Positions 21,839 through 32,414 of a DNA stretch of 64,000 bases are shown piece after piece (positions within the stretch are counted from its first letter, which is position 1; each line of letters starts with the position of its first letter). The DNA lies in assembly GCF_030253575.1 (NCBI RefSeq), contig NC_080563.1, positions 34,023,001 through 34,087,000 on the forward strand. The letters are read 5' to 3'. Below the pieces are notes generated by a model, which made no database searches, had not been told where the DNA came from, and saw only the letters and a program-made list of their open reading frames with translations. The DNA comes from Rhododendron vialii (Eukaryota > Streptophyta > Magnoliopsida > Ericales > Ericaceae). The translations under genes were made by a program, and so were the position numbers.

Positions 21839-23665
21839 AGTCTGAAGTAGTGTACCCTTTGAAAGTGAACATATGTTTTTTCCTGTTCAGGTAAGTTTCA
21901 GAATGTTGTATTATGGCTAATTTTTGTTTTTCCTCCCTATATATGTGCTATTTTGTTATACTGTTTGGGGAGATTTTGGAGTCCTCAACTAGGACGAATT
22001 TATGCAGTATCTGTATTAGTTCTTCGACAAGGGCCTGTAGTATCATCAGGTGCAGCAGTGTCTTAGTTCCTGGAACCTACTCTTACATTGCGGCTTGATT
22101 TTTATTTTTAATTTTTTTTGGTTTTGAGTTTTTCAAGGTGCCTTAAAAGCATCACTAGTCATAGTTTACCAACACCACAAAGCCATGCCTACTGTGCAAA
22201 CCTTAATTTTGCATAATCTTTGTTCTGCCAAGGAATTTGTATTCGTGAAATTGGTCACGTGGAGTCTAATCTCTCCTATTTTCGGGTCGTTGAAACTAGT
22301 TACATTCTTTTTTGGATGAAATTTGTTGAATTCCTGTTGTTTACTGAATACAATCACTTTTTTTTTTACAATCACATATTTTCTGTGTTATTTTTGTTCG
22401 ATAACGTATAGGGACATAGCATGAGCTGAAAGCAGAAAGTTTTTGTACTTATCTGAGTTACATATGATTTGCAAAACCAGAAAGAGAACAAATTAGTTGA
22501 GATAGAGTGATCAACTGTTGTCCATCTTATTTCTCTGTAGGTTTGTGTGTATTTTGTTCTCTTTGAGGGCTTCATTGTTCCAAGTCCATGTAGGGCAGCT
22601 AAAATGGGTTAGAAGCTAGATCATATAATCCTACAGTATGACTCTCCACTCATGTTCCTCGCTCTCATGAATTTTAATAGTACACTTTGGAGTGTCTTCT
22701 AAAGGGGCTTTAGGCTCTCGCTTTTGCACACGCTCATGCACGCAACCCTCTGATTGTACAGCAACGTTACTTTTAGTATTGGTACGTTAGGAGGGAGATC
22801 TTGGCAAATAGCGCAACACATGAACCCTCAACCTCCTAGTGAGGAATTAAGGTTTTTGCCAACTGAGCTGCAATTGCAATATGTTAGGTGTTTCCTTTAA
22901 CGTTATTTCGGCACACAATCACGTTCTGGGGCATTGTGGTTGGCATGCCATGCTAGAAGGGAGAAAGACTTGAATCTAATCGTATTTTTACGCGAAAAGA
23001 GATTACGTTCTGCAGGGTTGCGCCGTGTATTTGGGTTCGATGGATGTCTACTTAACAAATGCTACCTCAGCACATTGTTCTTCCCCGCATGGATGTGCCC
23101 TCATCTGATCCTTCCTTCCCTCACAATCGTCTTTGCTTGACTTCCCCTCAACCAGCAGCCGACCACCAGTGAAACCGCAAACAACAGCATCCCTTCCCCT
23201 CTATCTTCCCCCTAGCACCACCGCCGACGGACCCCTCACCTAGTGCTGTTCTCTCCTCCCTGGTCCACCACTCGTATACGAATATATACAACTTATGTGA
23301 ACGATCAAAAGCCCTAGATTTGCATGTCACTAGCAATTGCACACCGTGATCAATGATAGCAAAGTTAAGAATGGAAAAGGCATGACTTCAGTCGATTAAA
23401 GGAAAAGGCATGGCGTGGCTCACCAATGGTGGGGTTTATGGAGAGAGAAAGCGGGGGCAGGGGGCGTAGCGTGGGTTGTGGGTTTTTGGATGGTGGCGAT
23501 GGTGGTCTGCAGCCGTTGGATATCTCTAGCTACCAGAAGGCAGAGTTGCGGTCAGCGAGATATGACGTTCTGTTCTGGCCAATTGGTAAGGTGGTGGTTG
23601 CTGTCATATTCATTTGATTTATTATGTACATCACACTTTTTCGGATAAGATAATCTCCAAGCTTA
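21839..23665. other. 3' flank of the folate-receptor-like gene; no further gene recognised
   Basis: AT-rich to about 22700, then a tRNA-related repeat, then a more GC-balanced stretch (22930-23640). Its short frames on both strands show no domain, start context or splice structure. Confidence 0.4.
22700..22885 (-). repeat. tRNA-derived SINE-like repeat
   Basis: On the minus strand from about 22880: AGCTCAGTTGGCAAAAACC (box-A-like), then AGGAGGTTGAGGGTTCATG (box-B-like), spaced as in a tRNA head. It has no acceptor stem or proper anticodon arm, so it is a SINE or tRNA pseudogene rather than a tRNA gene. The downstream body runs into TTTTGCACACGCTC-type sequence. Confidence 0.45.
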
Positions 23666-24039
23666 GATCCTCTTCAGTCCACTTGATTGACTAGACGGGC
23701 CAATTTCGACCAATGGATGTTTCCAAGCTGATCAGTTTGATGATTGAAGTCGATCATGTTTAGAGCTCATTGAGAACTTCAATCACCCCAAAAATCACGT
23801 TTAACTGATATCATTTGATATTCTAAAACAAATTTATCTTGAAAAAATGAGTTCTAATGCAGGGTTGCAATCTTATTTTTTATAGGGTAAAATTGTGTTC
23901 CGAAACCCTATCAAACAATATCTAATCAACTTGATTTTGAAATTGTTGATGTTATAGATGATTTTTAAAATGAGAACGATTCCAATTGTGAAAATTGACT
24001 CAGAAAGGGCCCACAATGAGCAATGGACTGAAGAGGATA
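23666..24039. mobile_element. short inverted-repeat element
   Basis: Termini GATCCTCTTCAGTCCA and TGGACTGAAGAGGATA are 16-bp inverted repeats spaced 374 bp apart. Further inside, GGGCC occurs in both arms. Non-coding. No clear target duplication. Confidence 0.55.
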
Positions 24040-24044
24040 AAGAC

Positions 24045-25790
24045 ACGCTTAGCAGCAGTTAGCACCAACAGTCCCGAATACATATTACATACTAGCTACC
24101 ACCAGCAATAACTATATCAGAAAAGCTAAAGGGAGCGACGGTTTTCATATTGACGGGTTACCGACATTCATGTGGCGTCCATTATGGATTCTGTACGAAA
24201 ATTCAAGCTATTCAATAATTTTAAGAAAAAAATCGATTGAACATTGTAAAAAATTAGCTCAGTCCGATATGTGTAGGTGTTAAAACTAATTTTTCTGTTT
24301 TTTTGAAAACGGTCAGGCTAAAGAGGGCATATATGCAGTATGCACCGGTTAAATATAATATTTTATTATTATATTTCAATCCAAGGTACAGTTTTCTCTT
24401 TTGGGGAATACAATCGTTCTGTCTGTCATTTATTTTTTACAAAATGACATATTTAACCCCAATCACTTTAAAGTTCATAACTCGAGCATAAGAAAGATGT
24501 ACCGTACAACGCTACCCTGGCACTTTGAAGATTGGGTTTAAGCTTAAAAAACAGAAATTCTAGGACCACATCACACACCCACCGTATGTGTCCAACGCAC
24601 GGTTTACGAGGCTCATTCCGAATTTTAAAAAATATAAAAAAATAGTTATAAATTTTAAAATAATTATTTATAGACCCTGTAAAAAATCAATTCAAACAGA
24701 CACGGGTAGATATGTTTTTTAAATTCATAGAGATGAAATTGAAGAGTTGAGTAATTTAATTTTGTAAATCCCCATATCAGAAGAGGAGAAAAAAAGAGTG
24801 TGATTATAAAAAGAAGAGTGAAAATCAATTACCTATAATTTTTGGATTAATCACCTGTCTCGATGATAGTGGTTTAAAAAGTATAAAAAAAAAATTAACC
24901 AAAAGCAAAAAAAAAAAATTCCCTCAACATGAAAAGCAATACGAAATAGCCGTCTTTTTTGTTTAAAGTACTGTCTTCTATTAACTTTTTTTCACATGGT
25001 CCATACTATTATATTTTTCTGATTCAACTCATTGAGACAAATGATTAACCCAAAAATTACAACAAAAAACTACAAAAATTACAAAAAGTAAAAATTACCA
25101 AAAATAATCTTAGATAAAAAAAAGTTAGAAAGAATGTACTTGTGCACACCACACATAAATCGGATTGTGTGAAATTCAATTCGAATACATGAATAATCAG
25201 AGCCACTCAATTCATTTTGATTTTTTTTAATAATCTCTTAAAAAAGTTAACGCAATAGAGACCGATGAGGGCTTGATAGATTTTGTGTTCCATTTCTTGA
25301 CAAAAAAAAAAAAAAATGAACAAAGACTCGAAACTAGGGAAGGAATTGGGGAATGGTGCTGTGCAGTGGTGTGCGCAGCACCGTGCTGCGCACCTCCAAG
25401 TTGTCGGATCGTGTATTCGACGGCTCTGATCTCATCTTGGTAATGAACGGCTCTTAATTGTTGGTTGCTGAGATAAGATCCGAACCGTCATATCGTGCAT
25501 CCAACCTTTCGAATATGTGCAATATAATACTGCGTACACCATTACAGATGACTAACCCGAAATCATACCAGATTAACAAAAAAATCAAAGGAAGATAAAA
25601 AGAGCCGCTTTTGGGGTTTAAATAGGAGAGAGAGAACTTTTCATAGCAAACACAATGAATAATAAGAAGGGCTAATAACGTCATTTAAGTGTACAAGGTA
25701 AAAAACTTCTGCATTCCCCTGACTTGGAAAAGACACTTGCAATTCATTATTTTCAATGGGCCCACACAGGGGATGCTTTGATATAGAATT
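24045..25790. other. intergenic, AT-rich repeat debris
   Basis: No gene seen. Fragments of the GTAAAAAAT.AGCT motif occur near 24246 and 24678. A GC-rich palindromic patch (GCGCAGCACCGTGCTGCGCAC) lies at 25372-25392. Confidence 0.4.
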
Positions 25791-25885
25791 CTGCTATGAG
25801 TAGAGACACTGGTAGGAATCCTGGTAGAGATAAATCTAATTAATTATACTTTATACCTTCAACTTTAAACTATTATGGTTTAGTT

Positions 25886-26119
25886 CTAATTCTGGAATGA
25901 TCTTGCTCTGTGATACTGGAATTTTGCTTCTGCTAACTGGTTTTCTAATTCTTCAAGCTTATTCTGTTCTTCTCTTATAAATCTGGTAAGAGTGGTGCTA
26001 TATCTAGGTCTGTGAATATATATGGGTGTCCTTAAAAGTGTATCTATTAAGAAATTCTGGAAATGTATTTCTTCTCTCAATCTATGAATATGAATTAAAA
26101 TAAGCTCTTTCTTGTTCAT
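25886..26119 (-). CDS. small ORF in the pararetroviral leader region
   Basis: A 77-residue frame on the viral strand, downstream of the viral promoter. It is rich in charged residues with a short predicted coiled coil near its end (EEQNKLEELENQLAEAK). I do not recognise a family. It may be a leader uORF, common in caulimovirid pregenomic RNAs, or the start of a degenerate gene at the end of the integrated copy. Function unknown. Confidence 0.35.
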   Translation of the reverse strand: MNKKELILIHIHRLREEIHFQNFLIDTLLRTPIYIHRPRYSTTLTRFIREEQNKLEELENQLAEAKFQYHRARSFQN

Positions 26120-26719
26120 GTATGTAAAAGGTTTGTGATCAAGTATTTGTAAATCCTACTCGGTACTTACCACCACATGATCCAGATAAACTGTTTAAAA
26201 TGATTTGAATACTGCAAAAATTATATATCATATTGCCCATTGATTAATCTTTCTTTTCATATTACTCACCCCTTATGTGTCAAAATTTTATTTAGAGAAA
26301 TTCCTTATTTTCCTTCTTAACCTACCTCCGAATACTACTCCCTCAACGCCATCCTTTGGCAAAACGGGTACAAGACTCAAGAAGGCTTTATGGTTTAAAG
26401 GCCTGAAGTCATTACTCCTTTAAAATTTTAAATTTCAAGGTGTTAACTATATGAAAACTGGATTAAAAATTTCTCTGGGTAATACAAGTATATAATTTAA
26501 ACAGTATACATAACATTTATAATCATAGGGGTGTTCCCTTTCGGGAGTCCCTAAAGAACAATAGAGAACTTGAAGAAGACTTACAATATTATTGCCAACT
26601 GCTGATTACAAAGACTCAATTGTTGAAGATTGACTCGACCAATTACAATTGCAACAAATGCTTTGGATAGCAATCGTTCAAGTGTTAGGAGAGTCGTCCC
26701 TACAAATGAAAAACTCGAC

Positions 26720-26731
26720 TCTATTTATAGA
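26720..26731 (-). promoter_or_regulatory. pararetroviral TATA box
   Basis: On the minus strand the sequence is CTATAAATAGAG, an almost ideal plant TATA box. It lies about 360 bp after the ORF4 stop, where caulimovirids place the pregenomic RNA promoter. Transcription would start near 26690 and proceed into the leader. An AATAAA lies near 26290 on the same strand, but its spacing is too wide to call it the poly(A) signal with confidence. Confidence 0.65.
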
Positions 26732-27088
26732 CCATCTTAAAGTTACATGACTGGCAACCTAATAAGGAAAGTGATCCGGTTTTTCAAAGAGAATAGTAGA
26801 TGCCGCGTGAACGCTGGCCCGCATCGACACATCTTTCAACTTTCTTTTTGAAAAGCAAGACCATCCTTCTATTATTACAAAGACTAGTGACCGAAAGTAG
26901 CTGAACTGTTTATGTCTGGTTTGGTGAAAAGTAGTTGAAACAGTAAAAGCTGTCTGGCTGGTGGAGAGTGGTTGAAATAGTGAAAGTAATCTTTTGCTTT
27001 CGGCAAATGCTTCCAAATTTCATAAAGTATCGACCCATGTGATGACAGGGTTGTTGTCTATCATGGTGGATACCTTTGTCTTTACTTC

Positions 27089-28870
27089 TTATCCTTCCAT
27101 AGTATTGTTGAGATTATGAATGGCTTCATCATCAAAATCATAATCTTCTTCTTCTCCATTATCAGATGGAATGGATGGATCTTCTTTTGTTATCATGGCT
27201 CTTTGCTGGTCTTTTTGCTCCAAGTAATACCTGACTAATTTACCATGTCCTGTTTCAAAATGGAATTTTAATTCTGGGAGGTGATCATTAGATCTAATTT
27301 TCTGAAATAGATCTTCACATATTAATGGTGCCTTCCCGTAGTCATACAGACTATCATAATGAAATCCTTCAGCTATGGTAAAGGCAATGGAATGTCTGAT
27401 CTGTTTTCTTATTGAATTTGCCTCGCAAATCCATGGGGCATCATTATCGCAATGATAAATGCGTCTGAGGATTGTATTGGCTGGATTGGTGTTGATCTGA
27501 ATGTTGTGGTAAGCGGGAATGAGCTGTCCTGTAGATGTCCATTCTGAAAGTTTTGATTCCACTACCGCTTCTACTGCTGTACCCTGTTCTGCCATAGAAT
27601 TAAGAACACAGGCTGCAATCTTTCTTCCAAATCTGTTAGTATCTTCTGGGTCATGGAATATAATTTGTTGAATATATCCAAAATCCAAAAGAGTTACTTC
27701 TGTAATTTTCACCACTTTTTCTTTGAAATTAAGGTAAAAGGGTTTGAAATGCTTCATGTCTATGTTGGCCATGGGAATGCTGTAAATGAGTTGACAAGTA
27801 CAGGTCATCCTTTCCAAAGGTATTTGAATGCAGGTTGGTTTGATTTCTGGACATGGGACAACATTTTTTTCTTGTAAATAAAGAGTTTTCCAGGAAATAG
27901 TGAGACCCGGAATGCATCCTTCATTCTGGTTGATTTTGATTAGCTCTGAAAATAAGAATTCCTGGAAATGAGCTCTATCTTGTCTGGCTAAGTGCTGAAT
28001 ATAGTTGATAACATCTGGAGGGAATTTTGAAAGAAAGGTAAAAGCTTTTGGCTGCAAAAGCTCAATTGGATTATATTCCTTACTCCACTCACTCTTTTCT
28101 TCATCTTCCAGTAGGGAAGACTGCTTTCTCACTTTTACCAGTGGGGTAAAAGGGCTTCTGATCTTTTTGAGCTCTTTCTCTGATTCTAACAACTTCATTT
28201 TGAGAGTTGTTATTTCCTCTTCAAGCCTTCGCTGGTTATTGACCAATATTTGATTGGTTTGCTCAAAGTCTTGGTTTTTCTTATTTAAAAGTCTAAAATT
28301 TCTAGTCATTGTTTCGCAATGACCACAAAATCTTATTTGCTGAGCAAATGGCTGGTTAGAAGGTGGTTGATTGAAAATCTGGTTATTTTCAAATCCTGCA
28401 GTCTCAAGAGCTGCTTGAGTGTTTAATCTTCTGGAAGACTCTGAAATATAGAAATTATTTCCAATGGCGCGATTTGCCCATTGATTTGCTTCAGAGAAAG
28501 TATGAAAACCTTTCCATGTTGAGGAAGGGATTCCATCAATCTGTTTTAAAACTTCTGGCCAATAGGAATAAATTCCTGGAACACGGCCTATAGCTACACA
28601 ATAAAATGAAAATCTTTTTGTTGGGTTTTACCCATTTTGTTGATTAAAGAAAATGTTTAAAGCGTTTAGACAACCTAAAAATCTAGGAACATCTTTGTGA
28701 GAGTCCCAGAGATTATCTAAAAGACACTTCTGTTCCTCACTGATATTGTGGATGAGGTACCTGAATTTAGATCTGGATTGTTCAGGAAAAACTCTGAGAG
28801 TTACACTTCCGAAAGTTAAAAACTTCTGATCTGTTCTGGTTGAACTGATTATGTTGCTGGAAGACGCCAT
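27089..28870 (-). pseudogene. pararetroviral ORF4, transactivator/viroplasmin-like, broken by one stop
   Basis: One frame stays open from the Met at 28870 to the stop at 27089, except for a TAA at 28628-28630. That leaves an 80-residue N-terminal piece and a long downstream piece whose first Met is at 28309. Just after the break (about 28460-28612) lies a domain with the pattern GRxPGIY-x2-W and GIP...KGF..F.EA. This matches the viroplasmin/RNase H hybrid-binding fold (Cauli_VI), a hallmark of transactivator-viroplasmin proteins. A coiled coil (about 28150-28300) and a large globular region follow, ending in an acidic tail (NGEEEDYDFDDEAIHN). The start overlaps the polyprotein end by 89 nt. 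In relatives such proteins form inclusion bodies and promote reinitiation of translation; here that is inferred from the domain only. Confidence 0.7.
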
Positions 28871-31800
28871 CTGAAAGATTAGAAATATTAGTCTTTATTT
28901 CTCTGGATAAGTAATCTGCTAAAGTGTTTTCTTTCCCTTTAATATGTTCAAATTCTACTGTGTATCCATTACCTGTTATTGTATCTACAAAGTTAAGCCA
29001 TCTACGAGTACTAATCTTTTTCTCATTGAGAAGCTTATGAAATTTAACAATTGCTTCACAATCTGTTCTGACTGTAAAAGGTTTGAATAGCCATAACTTG
29101 AAGCTATTAATGGCGTTAATAACTCCTAATATTTCACAATCTATGCTGGCTAAATTTCCTTTTTCTTTATATTTTCCACTGGAATACCTACAAATTTTTT
29201 CTGTAGATTTTGCTGAGTATTTAGTAGATTTACTGAGAAGTATTGCTCCCCATCCTTTTTCACTGGCATCTACCTCTATTACTATGTAATCAGATTCTAA
29301 TGGTAAATCTAGTTCTGGTAGATTTCTACAAATTTCTTTGATCTTTCTGACAAGATTAATATCTTGCTGGTTGAAATATTTTTGACCCGTCGGGGTCGTT
29401 TTGCTATACAAGGGTCCTATGATCTTACTAAGATCTCTTATATAAGGTCTAGCATAATTTAGGGTTCCTAAGAATGACTGGAGTTTTTTCTTGTCCTCTA
29501 TCTTATCTGGAAATTCTAAAATTTTTTGTGCTATGTGTGGCTGTAACTGAATTTTTCCTTTTCCTATTTTTACTCCTAAATATTCTATATATTCTTTATT
29601 TAATTCCATTTTCTTTTTACTAATGATTAAACCATTGTCTAAGAATAACTGAAAAACAATTCTAAGATGCCTGTAATGTTCATCCTGTGTTTTACTGAAA
29701 ACGAGAATATCATCAATATAAACAAGAATGAAAGAATTATAATTTTTAAATATGCTATCCATTTTTCTTTGAAAAATACTGGGGGCTGTTTTCAAGCCAA
29801 AGGGCATGACTATCCATTCATAACATCCTTGAGGACATGTGAATGCTGTCCATGGTCTGCTGGATTGATCTAAAATAATCTGCCAAAATCCTGATTTACA
29901 ATCGAATTTACTAAAAATTATTGCATCTTGAATACTATTAATAAGCTGTTCCTTGCTAGGTATATCGTAACTATCTATCTGAACATTATCATTAAGGCGC
30001 TTGTAGTTTATGACCATTCGTGCTTTTCCTCTTTTAACTTCTGCATGATTTCTTACCATAAAGGCTGCGCTTCTGTGAGGACTAGTACTTTCTGTTATTA
30101 CTTTAAGATCTAGTAGTTCTTTAATCTGTTTTTCAAATTCCTCTATATCTAAAGGGCTATATACTATTTTCTGAGTACTGATTTTAAAATCTGGGTTTAT
30201 GATTTCTAAATGTGCTAAGGTCTTGGTTTTATTCCAATGTTTGATTGGATTTTCTCCTAAGATCTGAGTTTTATCTGCTAGTCTGATTAATTCGTCTAAC
30301 AAATCTTTATCTGTTCTTTTTCTCTTTTTGCGATCAAGAACAGATAGAGAGTGTTCTATTTGCCAAAAGTCTATTATATCTTGATCTATTTGAATTAACT
30401 GTTCTTCTAGCTGTTCTTCCATTAACCATTCGGATTCAGTATCATCTATGGTTTCTTCATATAAATCTAGGTATGTGTCTGGTATGTTTCTTAATGCTTC
30501 TTCTATATTTTTATTTACTATCCTATTTTCTTCTGTTATTTTTTCTGTTTTGTCTATGGTTCCACCACGCTTAGCTGACAACTCTGATTCCAAGGTCTGG
30601 GCATGAAGTGTTTCTACCTGTAAACTACGTTTATGAAACGTCACGAAGTGTTTACTAAATGTGATGCTTCCATTCATGCTATCGATAAAGTTTAATCCTA
30701 AGATAAACTTATAGCTGTGATTAATGTCTCCTATCCATACCATGGGTAATGGGTAGGTATGCTGTTGTTGAAGTTTGTTGGTAAACTTAATACTGCTATT
30801 TAGAAGACATGTATCATAAATAATACTGGTGTTATTCATAAGGTCTGCGCGAGCTATATAACCTGGTTTAGTAAAGTACTCAACTGGGATGAGGTCACGA
30901 CTAATGTGACTCTTGCTGGCTCCTGTATCTACCATAGCTTTGGTTTCTATGATTTTTCCTGGATTCTTTCCTCGAGCTGGTAATAAGATTTCGCAATTTA
31001 TTTCTATGAGACTATTTTCTCCTATTCTGTTGACCGATTCAACAATGTTGCAATGGTCTTCTATAGTTTCAAATGCTTCAACTGTTTTTAGGGGCTGGTT
31101 TTTCTCACTTAACTGATTTCTTAATCTGCTATTTTCTATTCTATATGTTTCTATTTCTATAGATAAAATTTCTATTTTCTTTCTTAGTTCATCTACCTGT
31201 TTTTCAAACTGAAATCTGGTTCTTTCTAAATCTAACCTGACTGTGGCTGCTTCTAGCTTGGCTTCCTGAAGTGCTAACTTTGAATTCTGGTTTAAAACTG
31301 GTTGTTGTATGCTACCACTTAAATCTATCAAATCTCTATCTATCTGATAGTTTTTCTTGAAACAAAATTTGCAAATATTTTTCTTACAATGTTCACAAAT
31401 GCTTCTAAATAATCTAAAAGGATAACCATTGCATTCTGAGCAAGGTTCACTGTCTTGACCTATATTGTGTCGCCACTGGTGTACACATTCTGTATTACTT
31501 TTAATCATAAAAGTATATTCTGGTAGATAACTGGGAAGTTCATCTTCTGAACTACTACTGCAACTATCACTTTCTTCTAAGAAATTTATCTCTTCTGGTT
31601 CTGTACTGATCATACTGATCAAACTATATATTGATTCAGTGTCACTATCTTCTAGTTTTATTTCTATAAACTCTATATTATCAAAATCTCCTAATTCTGC
31701 CATAAGATTGGCTTTTTCCGCATTTCTCTGATTTTTCCCTTTATTAGGGCATTTATTGGCTAAATGATCTTCTGAGTCGCATATAAAGCATTTACATTTT

Positions 31801-32414
31801 CTGTTCTGGGTTGATTGAACCTTCTTCCTAAAATGTTTCTTAGGCCTTGGTTTAAACTGTCTTTTACTGGATGCTTGTTCATAGGATTGACTTTTCCTAT
31901 ATCTCTTTTTAGGATAATAACCATGTTTTTGATATCCATAGTTATATTTTCTTGTCTGTGCTATTTTCTTATGGTATTTACTGGCTTTCTTATAAAATTT
32001 ATTTTTCTTTTTCTTTCTTTTCCCCTGGTCATATCCATACTGTTGTGGGGTATATATGACTTGGCTACAAAAATTTAATTTATTTTTCTTTATGCCTTTC
32101 TGGATTTCAAGTGTTGTACACTTGTCTCTTAAGACTGTAAAAACAAACTGAATTCTAGGACCTATTCCTAAATGTTGATTTTCATCTCCATTAGTAACTT
32201 TCCATTTTTCCCATATTTCTTCTCCTAATGGGCCTGGAAGTTTTCTGAAGAATTTATCACTAATTTCTGGATCTAGTGCTCTGCCTGTCTGGGATGCAAG
32301 GGCTATAAAGTCATTGCAAAAACTGACTATATATTTCCATTTATGTAACTTAAGCTGTTCTAACTGTCTTATAGCTACATTTTGGTAAGTGGTGTTTCCT
32401 CTATTAGGATCTGC
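28782..32414 (-). CDS. pararetroviral polyprotein, downstream part: capsid C-terminus, zinc knuckle, protease, RT, RNase H
   Basis: Same frame as the upstream piece, open from just after the TGA (32415-32417) to the stop at 28782. The first Met is at 31703, giving 973 residues from there. In order: a Lys/Arg-rich capsid tail, a zinc knuckle CX2CX4HX4C (31749-31790), and the second Cys cluster CX2CX11CX2CX4CX2C (31362-31442; residues 88-114 counted from 31703). A coiled coil follows (139-203), then aspartic protease DTGAS (259-263), reverse transcriptase with YIDD (662-665), and RNase H with acidic residues D812, E857, D881 and D930. The order matches badnavirus and tungrovirus polyproteins. 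In viruses the protease cuts the precursor and the RT-RNase H copies pregenomic RNA. All catalytic motifs are present. The upstream stop means this part would not be made from the normal start. Confidence 0.92.
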   Translation of the reverse strand, partial: ADPNRGNTTYQNVAIRQLEQLKLHKWKYIVSFCNDFIALASQTGRALDPEISDKFFRKLPGPLGEEIWEKWKVTNGDENQHLGIGPRIQFVFTVLRDKCTTLEIQKGIKKNKLNFCSQVIYTPQQYGYDQGKRKKKKNKFYKKASKYHKKIAQTRKYNYGYQKHGYYPKKRYRKSQSYEQASSKRQFKPRPKKHFRKKVQSTQNRKCKCFICDSEDHLANKCPNKGKNQRNAEKANLMAELGDFDNIEFIEIKLEDSDTESIYSLISMISTEPEEINFLEESDSCSSSSEDELPSYLPEYTFMIKSNTECVHQWRHNIGQDSEPCSECNGYPFRLFRSICEHCKKNICKFCFKKNYQIDRDLIDLSGSIQQPVLNQNSKLALQEAKLEAATVRLDLERTRFQFEKQVDELRKKIEILSIEIETYRIENSRLRNQLSEKNQPLKTVEAFETIEDHCNIVESVNRIGENSLIEINCEILLPARGKNPGKIIETKAMVDTGASKSHISRDLIPVEYFTKPGYIARADLMNNTSIIYDTCLLNSSIKFTNKLQQQHTYPLPMVWIGDINHSYKFILGLNFIDSMNGSITFSKHFVTFHKRSLQVETLHAQTLESELSAKRGGTIDKTEKITEENRIVNKNIEEALRNIPDTYLDLYEETIDDTESEWLMEEQLEEQLIQIDQDIIDFWQIEHSLSVLDRKKRKRTDKDLLDELIRLADKTQILGENPIKHWNKTKTLAHLEIINPDFKISTQKIVYSPLDIEEFEKQIKELLDLKVITESTSPHRSAAFMVRNHAEVKRGKARMVINYKRLNDNVQIDSYDIPSKEQLINSIQDAIIFSKFDCKSGFWQIILDQSSRPWTAFTCPQGCYEWIVMPFGLKTAPSIFQRKMDSIFKNYNSFILVYIDDILVFSKTQDEHYRHLRIVFQLFLDNGLIISKKKMELNKEYIEYLGVKIGKGKIQLQPHIAQKILEFPDKIEDKKKLQSFLGTLNYARPYIRDLSKIIGPLYSKTTPTGQKYFNQQDINLVRKIKEICRNLPELDLPLESDYIVIEVDASEKGWGAILLSKSTKYSAKSTEKICRYSSGKYKEKGNLASIDCEILGVINAINSFKLWLFKPFTVRTDCEAIVKFHKLLNEKKISTRRWLNFVDTITGNGYTVEFEHIKGKENTLADYLSREIKTNISNLSDGVFQQHNQFNQNRSEVFNFRKCNSQSFS

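Noticed and set aside
22790..22885. Possible tRNA gene on the minus strand
   Set aside because: Box-A- and box-B-like segments exist, but the acceptor stem and anticodon arm do not fold. Called a SINE-like repeat.
23148..23648. GC-richer open frames suggesting a gene
   Set aside because: Short, no start context, no introns linking them, Gly/Trp-rich by composition, no recognisable family.
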